Positions 12,288-22,440 of a stretch of DNA of 64,000 nt are shown here, in pieces (the stretch's first letter is position 1; each line of letters opens with the position of its first letter). The position numbers and the translations under genes were made by a program. This stretch comes from Diadophis punctatus similis (taxonomy: Eukaryota > Chordata > Lepidosauria > Squamata > Dipsadidae): the NCBI GenBank assembly GCA_023053685.1, contig JALIGW010000002.1, forward strand, positions 249,434,856-249,498,855, read 5' to 3'. Under the pieces are notes generated by a model. It did no database searches. It saw only the letters and a program-made list of their open reading frames with translations, and was not told the DNA's origin.

Positions 12288-14858
12288 GGACTTCCGGTTT
12301 TGGAGCGCTTCATCGCAGACATCCCTCGTTGGATGCCTTTCCGATCTTTGTTAAAAGCCGCCAGAACAGCTGTCTGGCGGCTTTAAAATCTCTTCCCCGG
12401 GCAAAGGGGAGAGATGAGAGCCTGACAGGAGGGGTAGAGCCCCCCCAGCGCCTTAGGAGCCATCTGGCAGGGCGCGAAGGGAGAGCTCCCCATGCAGCCT
12501 GTCTCTAGCTCCGAAGATCCGGAAACCTCTGCCTTTTGCAGAGCTAGATGGAGTGACCAGCCGCTGCTTCAAAAATGGGATTTATAACTACATTTAAACT
12601 ATAGAAGCAGACAGAGAGAAACAGGCGTGAGATGGGCAAGTACTGAAACCTCTTTTTTTCCTTTTTTTTTCAACTCCTGGGTAAGCTTTCACTTCGGCAA
12701 GGGAACAAAGGAAACAGAGTAACAATATGGCGATTGAGAAGTGAAAGTGACTTTCGTTTCCCCAGAGGCTTTTTTTTTTTTCTTTCTCTCTCTCTTATGG
12801 AAACTTTTAACTTGGAAAAATGGTTTTTTCTTTCTCTGTCTCCTAACTCTGGATTAAAGTTATAATAGAAATATTTTCAATAATAAAAGACTATCTGATT
12901 TCTAAACTGGAAAGAACTTTAATCAGGCAACTGGCTTTCTTTCTTTTTTTGTACTCTTTTGAAACACCAATGGCTTCAAAGTTTGGAAAGACTGTTTTGA
13001 TTAAAAGAAATGACTATTCATCTGGATATATTTCTAAAATGCAACTTAACACTGAGCTAACACCTCCACAGTTTTTGACACCTGAAAATTTATTAAATAA
13101 TTTAAAGATTATGAAACATGAACTTACTTTGGAATTTAACCAGAAAATAAGTGAGATAGACCATAAGATGCAGGCTGCTTTGAAGAATATGAATCAACAA
13201 CTAAGATTTGATGTGTTAGAGGTTTGCAAAGGCTTAGCAACAAATATTGAAGTTTTGGCAGAACGTATTGAAACAAATAAACAAGCTTTGGCAACTTCGG
13301 TGAATTACATAGATAAAATCCAAAATGACATTGCAAATTTTGAAAAAGAGGTCTTAATGACTCAGTTCAGATCTATGGAAGTTGCTATAAGGATTAGAGG
13401 TTTGAAAGAAGGATTATATGAAAATTTAAAAGGCAGGATGGTTGACATATTGGATCAGGTGTCTGGAATTTCTAAAGCGGAATTGGCTACACAAATCGAC
13501 AAAACATACAGAATCAACTCGTGGTACGCCAAACAAAAGCATCTACCAAGGGATATTGTCATATATTTTACCACAAGAGCTCTACGGAACAGAATTATAC
13601 AAGCAACGTTTAACAATAATCTTATGGTGAATGGTCAGGAACTAAAGATTTGGAAAGAAATCCCCTCTAAAATGCTTAAAGCCAGGAAAAGCTATACTTT
13701 TTTGATTGATGAATTTAAGAGATTAAATTTACAATATAAATGGGAAGCACCAGTTGGAGTAACAGTGAAATTTTCTGGAAAAAGATACCGGCTCAACACG
13801 ATAAAAAAAGCTACTGAATTTTATGTCAATGTTCTAAAGGCTGATATATCCAAGATTCCAGAAGAAGGGTGTATGAAAATAAAAGAGGAGGAGGAGGGGA
13901 AGCCACCTTCGATGGATCAAAAAGAAATAGACTCAAAAATCCAAAAGGAGTGCCTGAATCAGATAGCTGGGGAAGAGGAGATGGAGGTTTGGGAGCAGAC
14001 GGGAGACGACTTGACAAATTTGAACTTATTGAACTATTAAAAGATGAACTATCAAGATACAAAACAATGTGATGTTGAAATATATTGGATGGATAGAGAC
14101 TAATATGATTGTATTTTATCTTTTCCCTATCTAATGATTACTTATGCAATATTTAGTTAAGTTTTATATAATTTTGAGGTTATTTTTAATGTTGATAATA
14201 TTAGATATATATAGTTTGTTGAAGATTTGTTTATTGTTTATTCTTCTTTTATTTTCTTTTTTTGTTTATTGAAGTTAGCGAATTAATTTAGAATAATATT
14301 ATCTTATTAATATCATGATGAAATTTAATATTTGATGATTACTTATGTAACATTTAGTTAAGTTTTATCTTAGAGGTTATTTCTAATGTCAATAATATTA
14401 GTTTAAGATTTGTGTATTTTATATTTAGTTATTACTTATGTAACACTTACCTTGTATAAGATAGAGGACTGAAGGGAGGAGGTAGGAGGTTTGTTTGTTT
14501 GTAGTATTAAAGAGTTTTCTCTTTCTTTCTTTCTTTTTTTTTATTCTCTTTCTTTTTTTTCTCTCTCTTTTTTGTATCTTTACTATTGTATACAAATGCG
14601 ATATATTAGTACTGTATAGTTTGGAGTTGAAGTTTTTTTAAAAATAGTGTTCTTTTTTTCCTTTTTCCTTTTTCTTTTTATTAACAATTTAAACTTATTA
14701 TTATGCCCTGTATTATCTCTGGGAAGTCCGGGGGGGGGAGGTGGGGAGGGAAGGGGGTGGGTCTGGGGGGGGGAAATAAAAATGTTTGTACTTTGGATTT
14801 AATATTTTGTTACCACTTATGTAAGTTTGTACTAATAAAACTTTTTTGAGAAAAAAAA
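12288..14858 (+). mobile_element. HAL1-like L1: 5' UTR + ORF1 + 3' end, no ORF2
   Basis: The element starts GGACTTCCGGTTTTGG and ends in a poly(A) run. It is bounded by a perfect 16-bp TSD (AAAAATGACTTGTGGC at 12272-12287 and 14859-14874). Its GC-rich 5' UTR resembles that of the L1 at 63874 (minus). It encodes one intact ORF1, then about 800 bp of A/T-rich 3' UTR with a G-run (14729-14775). Nothing of the endonuclease or reverse transcriptase is present, so mobilisation must have used ORF2p from another L1. The complete 5' end and perfect TSD suggest a unit that retrotransposed as such, rather than one deleted after insertion. Confidence 0.85.
12970..14040 (+). CDS. L1 ORF1 protein (ORF1p, RNA-binding)
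   Basis: The frame is 356 codons from the ATG of MASKFGKTV, the start also used by the ORF1 at 63260 (MASKSVKTV). ORF1p is a trimeric nucleic-acid chaperone that coats L1 RNA in cytoplasmic particles. Visible parts are a heptad-rich coiled coil (about residues 50-130), an RRM-like core (VAIRIRGLKEG ... LPRDIVIYF ... ALRNRIIQATF) and a C-terminal domain (KARKSYTFLIDEFKR ... GKRYRLNTIKKATEF). The acidic tail beyond residue 300 is variable. The frame extends upstream to 12949, but only through non-ATG codons. Intact, although the element lacks ORF2. Confidence 0.85.
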   Translation: MASKFGKTVLIKRNDYSSGYISKMQLNTELTPPQFLTPENLLNNLKIMKHELTLEFNQKISEIDHKMQAALKNMNQQLRFDVLEVCKGLATNIEVLAERIETNKQALATSVNYIDKIQNDIANFEKEVLMTQFRSMEVAIRIRGLKEGLYENLKGRMVDILDQVSGISKAELATQIDKTYRINSWYAKQKHLPRDIVIYFTTRALRNRIIQATFNNNLMVNGQELKIWKEIPSKMLKARKSYTFLIDEFKRLNLQYKWEAPVGVTVKFSGKRYRLNTIKKATEFYVNVLKADISKIPEEGCMKIKEEEEGKPPSMDQKEIDSKIQKECLNQIAGEEEMEVWEQTGDDLTNLNLLNY

Positions 14859-15190
14859 AAAAATGACTTGTGGCCATTTTTCATACTTATGATTGTTGCA
14901 GTATCCCCATGATCACAAGATTAAAATTCAGACGCTTGGCAACTGACTCATATTTATAATAGTTGCAGTATTCCTGGGTCATGTGATCACCTTTTGTGAC
15001 CTTCTACAAGCAAAGTCAATGAGGAAGCCAGATTCACTTAACGTGTGACTAACTTAGCAACTGCAGTGCTTCACTTAACAACTGTGGCATCAAAAGTCGT
15101 AACATGGTGCAAAACTCACTTAACAACTATCTCATTTAGCAAAATAAATTTTGGGTTCAATTGGGGTTGTAAGTTAAGGACTACCTGTAT

Positions 15191-16800
15191 ATGTTAACCT
15201 GACAGTATGTGATTATAAAAATTTCCATTAACAATGGTATGAAACAATATGCTCAAATTTGTATGTAACTGTCCAATTGCAGGTTGGATGTGTTATTTTT
15301 GTTGCAAACATAAACTTGCATTAAAAAATTGAAATGCACTTATGAAACAACCCCCCCCCCCATCGAACTATAATACTTTCATTGATTAAACAATGTTTCA
15401 GTTACACCACATTATGGGTGGCTTTCTCACACTGTGATAACTTTCATTTACAAATCACAGGCGCACAACATGCTAACCACATGGCACTTCACATTTTGAT
15501 TGCTATAATGTTCTTGTGTTATGGAGCTGCCCTTGCATTTAGTCTGGAGGCCAAAGCTGGTGCAGAATGGCGCACCTGGCAGTGCTCATGTGATACTATT
15601 GCTGAAGCATCAGCAGCACCAATGGATAATTAGCTGTTGAACTAAATACAAGGTTTCCTTGGCAATACATGGCTTAAACTGGACTTCCCAGTGTACAGTA
15701 TTACCTTTCTTGTTATAGGCTGGGTCAGTGCTGGGAAAGAACCTTGTCCCTGGACCAAGAACCACATTGTACATTCTTGTGGCTTGTCATAGAATTTCTC
15801 AATGGTGCACTCTTTCCTGAAATTCCTGAGCTGATTATAATTACATTTTTAAAGGCACCTTTCTTCTCTCAGATTTTCCTTGTGAAAATGCTGTTTTAAA
15901 TTGTTCAAATATTTTTTTTGTTTTATGTTTAATTTCCTCTCTTTTTAAAATTGAAATTAACGATTATTTTAATCTGTTTATTATACTATTTGCATTTTGC
16001 ATTTTTTTTTCTTTTTATGTTACATTGTTCTAATTTTGATGCATTATAGTTTCAATACAATTATATTTATATAGTATTAATTAAAGCTATGAACAGTCTA
16101 TTGTGTAGATAATTTGGTAATCAGTTATAGAGAAAAAAGGAAAGATACACCCTATATTAATTACAATTTACAATATCATAAGCATAAATTTTGTTTTTCA
16201 GATATAACTAAGACATATTTTTCAGACATAATATTAAAGGAAAAAACTGCAGCAATGGAAAAAGAGTACATGTTCACAAAAGAAGTCTGACAAAATTTAA
16301 ATAAAAATTCTTATACACACACTATATTACACAATACAGCAAATGAAATCACTTATAGCATGGCTTCTCCCTAACAGTTAGGCAGCAAATTTTACAGTCT
16401 TTCTAAGTTTCCATATTATGTGCAGCAAGAATTTTGCCTGACTGGGTGTTTGTTTTCAATGCATTCTCCTGGATTTAAAAAAAAATTAATAACCCGTTCT
16501 ATTTAATAATAATAATTTACTACATACACTCAATAAGATCACCCAGACGTTGCAAAATACAGCAGATATTCCAATTCTAGCAGTCACTTCCTGGTTCCTT
16601 CGTACACGTGTCTCTCTTCAGCCATTGGCAAAGCAGCCTGGAATAGCAGGCTAGATTCTGTGGTACACACCTATTGATTTCTGTAAAAAGTGAAGCAAGC
16701 GGCTCAAAAAAAGACTATGTCAGGCTGATTTTTGGAAAGAATGCCCTAGCTTGTCTGCATTCTTTCCAAAAATCGGGACTTTTTAGAAACACCGCGGGAC
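15191..16800. other. Gene-free A/T-rich interior of the TAAGGTGACC element
   Basis: There are homopolymer runs (C12 near 15349) and A/T-rich sequence. An 83-codon open frame at 15382-15633 shows no recognisable domain and no homologue in the window. I see nothing I can name. Confidence 0.4.
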
Positions 16801-16841
16801 GCGTGATAAATGTTTAAAAAGCGGGACGTCTGGTCACCTTA

Positions 16842-17215
16842 CGCTTGCAGGGCAATCCAAAGAGGGGAGGGGGATGCTGCAGAAAAGGCTGCCTTCCACC
16901 TGTGCCGGCTCCGCAGTGCTTGGGGCTCTGAAGCAGTCCACTGGCTTCCCACCTGGCCACCTGCCTGTTCTCTTTGACTGCCAGCACCACTCCAGGAACT
17001 CGGCCCGCAGAGTCCGGTGCTCTGGGGAAAGGAGACTCTGTGGCAGAGCCATTTCCCGCCAGTGAAGAAGCGGAGCGAGAGGCGGGGAAGCACCAGCAGC
17101 CGGCGGGGCAGCAGCTCCCCACGCGGGAAGAGGGCCAGGCCCAGCCGCGCCACAGCGGAGCCCGCAGGACTTTCCCTTTGGCCTGGGTGGTGGCGTTAAC
17201 CCAGGCGGTCCAATA
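16842..17215 (-). pseudogene. HDGF: Inverted second copy of the HDGF exon-1/intron-1 segment
   Basis: On the minus strand from 17215 the sequence aligns with the plus-strand segment 17600-17960. It has TGGACCGCCTGGGTTAACGCC in place of TGGCCTGCTCGGGTAAGCACC, then the shared intron block CCAAAGGGAAAGT and the later GGCCGAGTTCCTGGAGTG block. The donor is mutated (GTTAAC) and most of the exon is missing upstream. With 17390-17960 it forms a head-to-head inverted repeat around 17220-17390. Confidence 0.6.
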
Positions 17216-17536
17216 GCGCTGCCGTGGCACGTGCGCATGTGGAGCAGCCCTGGGACGTCTGTTGCCTGCCTGCTGTCCCGGAGCACTGCCGCACCGCCAC
17301 CGTTCGCTTTCTTCCTTCTCCCACCGCGAAACGAACAAACGGCAGTTGGGTTCCTTCAGGAGGACAGGTGGATATGTGCAGCCAGGCGGGGAGGACAGTG
17401 GTGGCCCCTTCCAAGCGCAGCGCATGGAGGCGAAGGTGGGCAAGGCAGCCCCACCGCGCCTGTTGCTGCAGAGGCACGGCAATCAGTTGGCCAGGGCGGC
17501 CTTGACAGGGGCTGCATTGGCCTCTCCGCTTGTGCC

Positions 17537-17620
17537 ATGTCCCGCTCTGGCCAACCGCACGACTACAAGTGAGGTGACCTGGTCTTCCCAATGAAGGGCT
17601 ACCTGCACTGGCCTGCTCGG
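17537..17620 (+). pseudogene. HDGF: Captured HDGF exon 1 (PWWP start), one stop codon
   Basis: From the ATG the 28 codons read MSRSGQPHDYK, stop, GDLVFPMKGYLHWPAR, directly followed by a GTAAGC donor. HDGF family proteins start with a PWWP chromatin-binding domain, and the GDLVFAKMKGYPHWPAR block is its hallmark. The MSRS start and the break after HWPAR point to HDGF itself rather than HDGFL2 or PSIP1. One codon is missing (FAKM to FPM) and a Cys codon has become TGA. About 150 bp upstream is also shared with the sister copy, so promoter/5' UTR sequence was captured too. It lies in a transposon and is not a functional gene. The match is from memory of the family. Confidence 0.8.
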
Positions 17621-18293
17621 GTAAGCACCACTCAGACCAAAGGGAAAGTGCCGCAGCTAGGCCTGGCCCTCTCCCCATGCGGGGGGCTGCCGCCCCATTG
17701 GCCGCCAGTAGCTTCTGTGCTTCTCGCTATGCTTCTTCACCAGCGGCCGAGCCTCCTTTCCCCAGAGCGTCGGACTCCGCGGGCCGAGTTCCTGGAGTGG
17801 CGCTGGTGGTCAGCTGGGCCAATCTGCAGAGAGGAGGCAGGTGGCCGGATGGGAAGCCAGTGGGCTGCTCCAGAGCCCCATGCCCCGCAGAGCCGGCAAG
17901 GGAGGCACGGGTGGAAGGCGGCCTTTTCTGCAGCATCCCCATCCCCTCTTTGGATTGTCCTGGAAGGGGGGGGGCTCTGCCTTTGCAGAAACAGGGCGGG
18001 CAGTTTGTATGGAGGCTTGGCAGGGGGGATGCTATGGGATGGAGAGCAGGGCAAGAGAAGGCTGCAAGGTTCACTTGTGCTGTCAAGGCAGATGGTGGAG
18101 GGAAACTCAAAGCATTGGGTGCTTCAGAAGGAAAGAATGTGCTTCAGAATGTGCAGCTCCTGGCTCTAACAGTGAGTGATGTGAGTGATGTCAAGTTGGC
18201 CATGCCCAGCCAGTCACATGACCACCAAGCCATGCTCACAGAAACGGTAGGGAAATTTTTTGGATTTTACCACTGGTAGAGGACTGCCTATAT

Positions 18294-18926
18294 TTTATTA
18301 TTTTCATTCAGGAATTCAAGATGGCATATACAGCACTTCCTGGGTAGCATGCTGTAAATGTGCCCCAGACAGCCTACCTACCTACAGTGACATACTTTTT
18401 GCCACTCAATATTGCATAGCTCATGGAAGGTGTCTTTATGTCTGACCTAACACGGAATTAGAACTCATGGCTTTCCATCCAGCATCCTTGAGATTTATCT
18501 CGGATATTTGTTTTTGGTGCTTTTAGGTCAGACTTAATGTTGTCATTCAGTACGTTGCAGGCATATCGGAAAAACTCAGGAGGATCTTTTTTTCTTAAAA
18601 GCTATTCATGATTCTTATGCAATGCTGTTTTAGAAATGAAACATTATCTACTGTCCAATTTTTTTCTCACATTTCCCCAGCAAAGGTGAAACCACAAAAG
18701 TATCAGTCCCTTGCTGCTGCTCTCACACCCCAGCCATCAAAGACTAACAAGGAAGCAGGCACCTCCAAGCGAAGATTACAATAGTAGTTGCGAATAAACC
18801 TGGAGATCCTGTGCTGGAAAACACAACAGAAGGATTTGCCTCTCCTCTCTTCAAGAAAGCAGATTGAAAAAGGAGGGATTTCAAAAGGAAACTTTTATTG
18901 AGAGACAGTGATAGCAAGTACAGCAA
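18294..18926. other. Intergenic; partly repeated at 45610-45700
   Basis: 18300-18375 (ATTCAGGAATTCAAGATGGC ... GCATGCTGTAAATGT) matches the minus strand of 45620-45690. The rest shows no ORF or repeat I recognise. Confidence 0.4.
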
Positions 18927-18934
18927 GGCAGGAT

Positions 18935-19097
18935 CCAGTGGTGGATTGCTCCTGGTTCGCCTCGATTCGGGCGAACCAGTAGCGTTGGAGGCGGGAGGCT
19001 ACATCCACCCGCCCGGATGTCTCTGCGCATGCACAGAAGCTCCTGCGCGCATCTCTACGAGTGAACTGGTAGCGATGGGATTTGAAACCCACTACAG
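18935..19097. mobile_element. Short hAT-like MITE (CAGTGGTGGATTGC ends)
   Basis: About 163 bp, starting CCAGTGGTGGATTGC and ending GGGATTTGAAACCCACTAC, with internal GAACCAGTAGC/GAACTGGTAGC blocks. The flanks GGCAGGAT and GGCAGGGT (7 of 8) fit an 8-bp duplication. The subterminal CTGGTTCG/CGAACCAG motifs relate it to the larger elements at 10930 and 28202. Confidence 0.6.
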
Positions 19098-19105
19098 GGC
19101 AGGGT

Positions 19106-20093
19106 CTGAAGTTCCAACTCAGAACCACTAGGTTAAAAATTGTAGAAACCCCTCCCCAGTCCAAGGAGAGCCAATGCATAGATGGGAAGTTGTGAGAACT
19201 CAGAGTTGAGAGGGTGATAAGAAGTTGTTCTCAGGCGCTTCTTGCTCGTTCTGTTGGAGCTGAGACAAAACAGATGGCCACAGGCAATTTCTCCCCCCTT
19301 CCATTCCCAGGAATGTACATCAAAAGTTGAGAAAAGAGCAGGAAAAGGAAAAGGTCATAAAATGGCATTTAGGTCCCCCTCCCCGGCCAGAATGGCAGCA
19401 TCCTGATAAGGAATCTAGGGGGACCTGACAGACAATCCCTTTTCTCCTCAACTCAATATTCCTCCAGCTATTCCCCATGGTCACCTGCAGGGCAGAACAG
19501 CCTTTAAATCTGAAATTTTACACTGCTTTTGTTGTCACTGCCCCAAACTCCAATATATTTGCTATTCATGTGGTGCCTCATTCTTGACACAATCTGAGTA
19601 GACATGCTGGGTGCAATTAATTTCTGGAATTGTTAGGAAAAGATGAACGTTGAACCCCCTCTACCTCTCTTCTCCTCTCACTTTCTCCTTATATGAGGAG
19701 CCACAATCTCTAACTATAGCCTGAGGGCTCTTATCATGAAGTGATGCTGCCTGGAGAATTCTGAGGCTGAAAATCTTGAGGAATATCGGGGAGAAGAAGA
19801 CTGGGACTCTGCATGTGGCATTTCTATCATTTATTATAATAAAAAGGCAAAGAACACTCCTAAAAAGATTTTTGCAGAATTGTACAATTTCTGCAAAAAT
19901 AAATATCCAGCAACTTCTGCTGCTGATGGCCAGACAACTTTATAAAATGAACATGTTCCATTTTTTTTCTTTCCTTCTTCCCATCTAATACCATGACATA
20001 TTTGATGACCAAAAAACCCAGGCAAATTTCTTGTACTCAAATTGAAGAGTCAATTTCTCAGCTGAACTTACAATGGGACATTTGAAATGAAAT
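19106..20093. other. 3' flank of zinc-finger unit A; no gene seen
   Basis: The sequence is A/T-rich, with short frames only. 20000-20093 is shared (minus strand) with the 3' flanks of the other zinc-finger units (GAATTTCATTT, GAGAAATTGA blocks). Nothing else can be assigned. Confidence 0.4.
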
Positions 20094-22121
20094 TCAAGCC
20101 TTCTCTACACTCAGCACTTTGGGCCTCAGGTGAATTTTCCTGTGTGTGATAAGGTTAGAAGGGTTCCTGAAGCACCGTTCACACTCGGGACATTTAAATG
20201 GTTTCTCCCCTGTGTTTATAAGCACATGATTTAAAAGCCTAGTCCTAGTACTGAAATCTTGCCCTCAGTCTGGACACTCCTGTTTCTCTCGTGTGTGAGT
20301 CCTCTGATGTAACACGAGGTTAGAATTCTGACTGAAACTTTTCCCACAATCAGAACATTGAAAGGGTTTCTCTCCTGTGTGAGTCCTCTGATGTGTCACC
20401 AGTGTGTAATTGTGACTGAAACTTTTCCCACAATCAAGACATTCAAAGGGTCTCTCTCCTGTGTGAGTCCTCTGATGTGTCACCAGGCTGGAACTCTGAC
20501 TAAAACTTTTCCCACAATCAGAACATTGAAAGGGTTTCTCTTGTGTGTGAGTCCTCTGGTGTCTCACCAGGCTGGAACTATGACTAAAACTTTTGCCACA
20601 AACAGGACATTCAAAGGGTTTCTCTCTTGTGTGAGTCCTCTGGTGTGTCACCAGATTGTAATTATAACTAAAGTTTTTCCCACAGATAGGACATTCAAAG
20701 AGTTTCTCTCCTGTGTGAGTCCTCTGGTGCATCACCAGGCTGGAACTCTCACTAAAACTTTTCCCACAATCAGGACACTCAAAGGGTCTCTCTCCTGTGT
20801 GAGTCCTCTGATGTATCACGAGGTGGGAATTCTGACTGAAACTTTTCTCACAATCAGAACATTGAAAGGGTTTCTCTCGTGTGTGAGTCATCTGGTGTCT
20901 CACCAGGCTGGAACTATGACTAAAACTTTTGCCACAAACAGGACATTCAAAGGGTTTCTCTCCTGTGTGACTCCTCTGGTGTATCACCAGATTGGAATTA
21001 ACACGAAAGCTTTTCCCACAGATAGGACATTGAAAGGGTTTCTCTCCTGTGTGAGTCATCTGGTGTTTCACCAGGCTGGAACTCTGAGTAAAACCTTTCC
21101 CACAATCAGGACATTGAAAGGGTTTCTCTCCTGTGTGAGTCCTCTGGTGTCTCACCAAGATGGAACTCAGACTAAAGCTTTTCCCACAGATAGCACATTC
21201 AAAGGGTTTCTCTCCTGTGGGAGTCCTCTGGTTGTTCATGAGTTCCACTGTAAGTTTCCCCACAATCTGGACATTCAAAGGGTTTCTCTTCTTTCCGAGT
21301 GTCGGGTGCTTCACCAGACTGGAATTCTCACTGAAACATTTCCCAGAGAAACGATGTTCAATTGGTGTTATTCCTGTTTGTGCGTCCTTTAGTGTCTCAG
21401 AGTCCTGGGAATTTCCAATGAAACTTTCACACAATCTGCAGAGTCATACATTTTCTCCCTCCTGTGAGTTATCTGATGTGGCACAATGTTGCCATGCTCA
21501 CTAAAGCATTTACTGCATTGGGAGCACTTTTGTGGCTTCCCTCTTGTATGGACGTGCTTCCATGAACCACAAGGGAGCTGTTCTGACCATAATTTTTGCC
21601 ATATTCAGGTAATTTGTATGGCTTTTCTCCTTTCTGGCTCCTCTAGTACATAATCAGCTGTTATTTGCAATCTGTGCTTTTCCCACAATAGGCAAATCTA
21701 TGGGGTTTTTCCACAGCTGATATTCTTAAGGAGGTAAAAAATGTGGGCAATGCCTTATTTAGTGGTGCTTTCATTCAAGCTGTCTTCTTCCTCACAGGGA
21801 GAGGCCTGCATTCCTGTCTGCTCTACGTGATTTTACTTTTCAGTTTCCTCCCCACTGACTTCCAGATATTTCCCTCTTTTGCTGAATTAAAAATAATCTC
21901 CCTTGACTTTTCGTGTAATGTATCCCTAAATTCTGCATAATCTGCTTATTCTTTCTTGATTTCCTCTGTTTTTTTCTAATAGCTGCTGGAGGAAGAGCAG
22001 AATTGTATGGTTTTCTGAAGAAAATGGAAAATATTTTGATTTCTGGCTTGATTTTCTCCCCTTTTCAATGTTGCTTGTTATTTACAGTTGTCCCGAGTGT
22101 TCTTATTACCATCCTCTTTGT
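20094..22121 (-). pseudogene. Zinc-finger terminal exon of unit A, with linker frameshifts and one nonsense codon
   Basis: On the minus strand the exon starts after ATCTTACAG (acceptor AG at 22123-22122). The linker (22121-21440) contains stops. The finger array runs to a TGA at 20267-20265, where the repeat pattern expects TGT (the Cys of CPDCGK). The frame stays open beyond it for 57 codons, with two more fingers (one degenerate, one with the CPECERCF core), ending at 20094. One substitution thus removed the last two fingers. Confidence 0.75.
20265..21434 (-). CDS. C2H2 zinc-finger array, 11 complete fingers (unit A)
   Basis: The frame is 389 codons, with 11 full C2H2 fingers (cores such as [17 protein letters not shown]) and TGEKPF, TREKPF or TQEKPF linkers. 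It is probably a nuclear DNA-binding factor if expressed. The N-terminal 75 residues are damaged: paired frameshifts turn a finger into LGKKRNPLNVQIVGK before the frame recovers, and the next finger lacks its Cys pair. The CDS ends at a premature TGA, with two fingers following in frame. No effector domain is seen. The array sits behind a broken linker, so translation from a spliced mRNA would need an internal ATG. Confidence 0.6.
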   Translation of the reverse strand: MCESFIGNSQDSETLKDAQTGITPIEHRFSGKCFSENSSLVKHPTLGKKRNPLNVQIVGKLTVELMNNQRTPTGEKPFECAICGKSFSLSSILVRHQRTHTGEKPFQCPDCGKGFTQSSSLVKHQMTHTGEKPFQCPICGKSFRVNSNLVIHQRSHTGEKPFECPVCGKSFSHSSSLVRHQMTHTREKPFQCSDCEKSFSQNSHLVIHQRTHTGERPFECPDCGKSFSESSSLVMHQRTHTGEKLFECPICGKNFSYNYNLVTHQRTHTREKPFECPVCGKSFSHSSSLVRHQRTHTQEKPFQCSDCGKSFSQSSSLVTHQRTHTGERPFECLDCGKSFSHNYTLVTHQRTHTGEKPFQCSDCGKSFSQNSNLVLHQRTHTREKQECPD

Positions 22122-22440
22122 CTGTAAGATTCAAAGAAAAGTAGATCTTTAATTGTTTATTAAATAGAGGTGTGAAGAAAGAAAAAAAAGTATGTATTAA
22201 AATGAACACCTACACATGTATACCTGGAGAAAATCTATGTCTTTCAAGCCTGAAAAAATGTTCCAAAATGGATAGTCAAACCTTCTGTGCTAAATTTAGA
22301 GATGTGGGGGCTTTAACTGATGAAATGATGCCAAAAGCCTCTGCAAGCTTTCAAGCACCACTTTTGCTCATGGAAATCCTCAGCTGCAAATAAGAGCAGA
22401 AAATACTGTCTACACTCCTCCGGTGACATCCCCACTCAAT

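Larger units (their letters stand above)
12011..15190. repeat. TAGTCCTC-family repeat, split by a SINE and an L1
   Basis: The left part (CATTTAGTAACCGTTCAAAG, 12015-12058) and the right part (14875-15190, ending GTTAAGGACTACCTGTAT) are one copy. They read through once the SINE at 12059-12270 and the L1 at 12288-14858 are removed. Confidence 0.6.
11099..16841. mobile_element. DNA element with TAAGGTGACCAGA terminal inverted repeats
   Basis: The left end TAAGGTGACCAGA (11099) is the exact complement of the right end TCTGGTCACCTTA (16841). The flanks CCCTTGCA and CGCTTGCA (7 of 8 equal) suggest an 8-bp target duplication. Near both ends are matching subterminal blocks (GGGAC runs). No transposase frame is visible. 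It contains a TAGTCCTC-family repeat, a SINE and an L1. The remaining 11140-12010 and 15191-16800 hold only A/T-rich sequence that I cannot assign. Confidence 0.65.
10930..18275. mobile_element. hAT-like non-autonomous element carrying HDGF exon-1 sequence (copy 2, itself interrupted)
   Basis: The element starts CAGGGGTGAAATCC and ends GGATTTTACCACTG, flanked on both sides by a perfect 8-bp duplication GTAGAGGA (10922-10929 and 18276-18283), as expected of hAT transposition. Another element (11099-16841) interrupts it. Across that gap the sequence rejoins exactly as in the sister copy at 28202-30215 (...GCCCCCTTGCA, then GGGCAATCCAAAGAGGGG). Net length is about 1.6 kb, GC-rich. Its right part contains sequence resembling HDGF promoter, exon 1 and intron start, present twice in inverted orientation. 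No transposase is encoded, so it must have been mobilised in trans. Confidence 0.75.
10711..18293. repeat. TAGTCCTC-family repeat, split by a hAT-like insertion
   Basis: The left part (10711-10929, ACAGATAGTCCACAATTTACG ... CACTAAATGAATTGTCC) and a short right part (18276-18293, GGACTGCCTATA) belong to one copy. They are separated by the element 10930-18275 with its 8-bp duplication GTAGAGGA. It is the outermost host of the nested stack. Confidence 0.6.

Noticed and set aside
15382..15633. 83-codon ORF
   Set aside because: No recognisable domain, no conserved copy, and it lies inside a transposable element; length is within chance.
16874..17505. Several overlapping GC-rich open frames on both strands
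   Set aside because: They belong to captured HDGF promoter/intron sequence, and no frame is shared with the sister element at 28202.
17537..17965. Functional HDGF gene
   Set aside because: There is only exon 1, with an in-frame stop and a lost codon, inside a transposon. No downstream HDGF exons are seen in the window.
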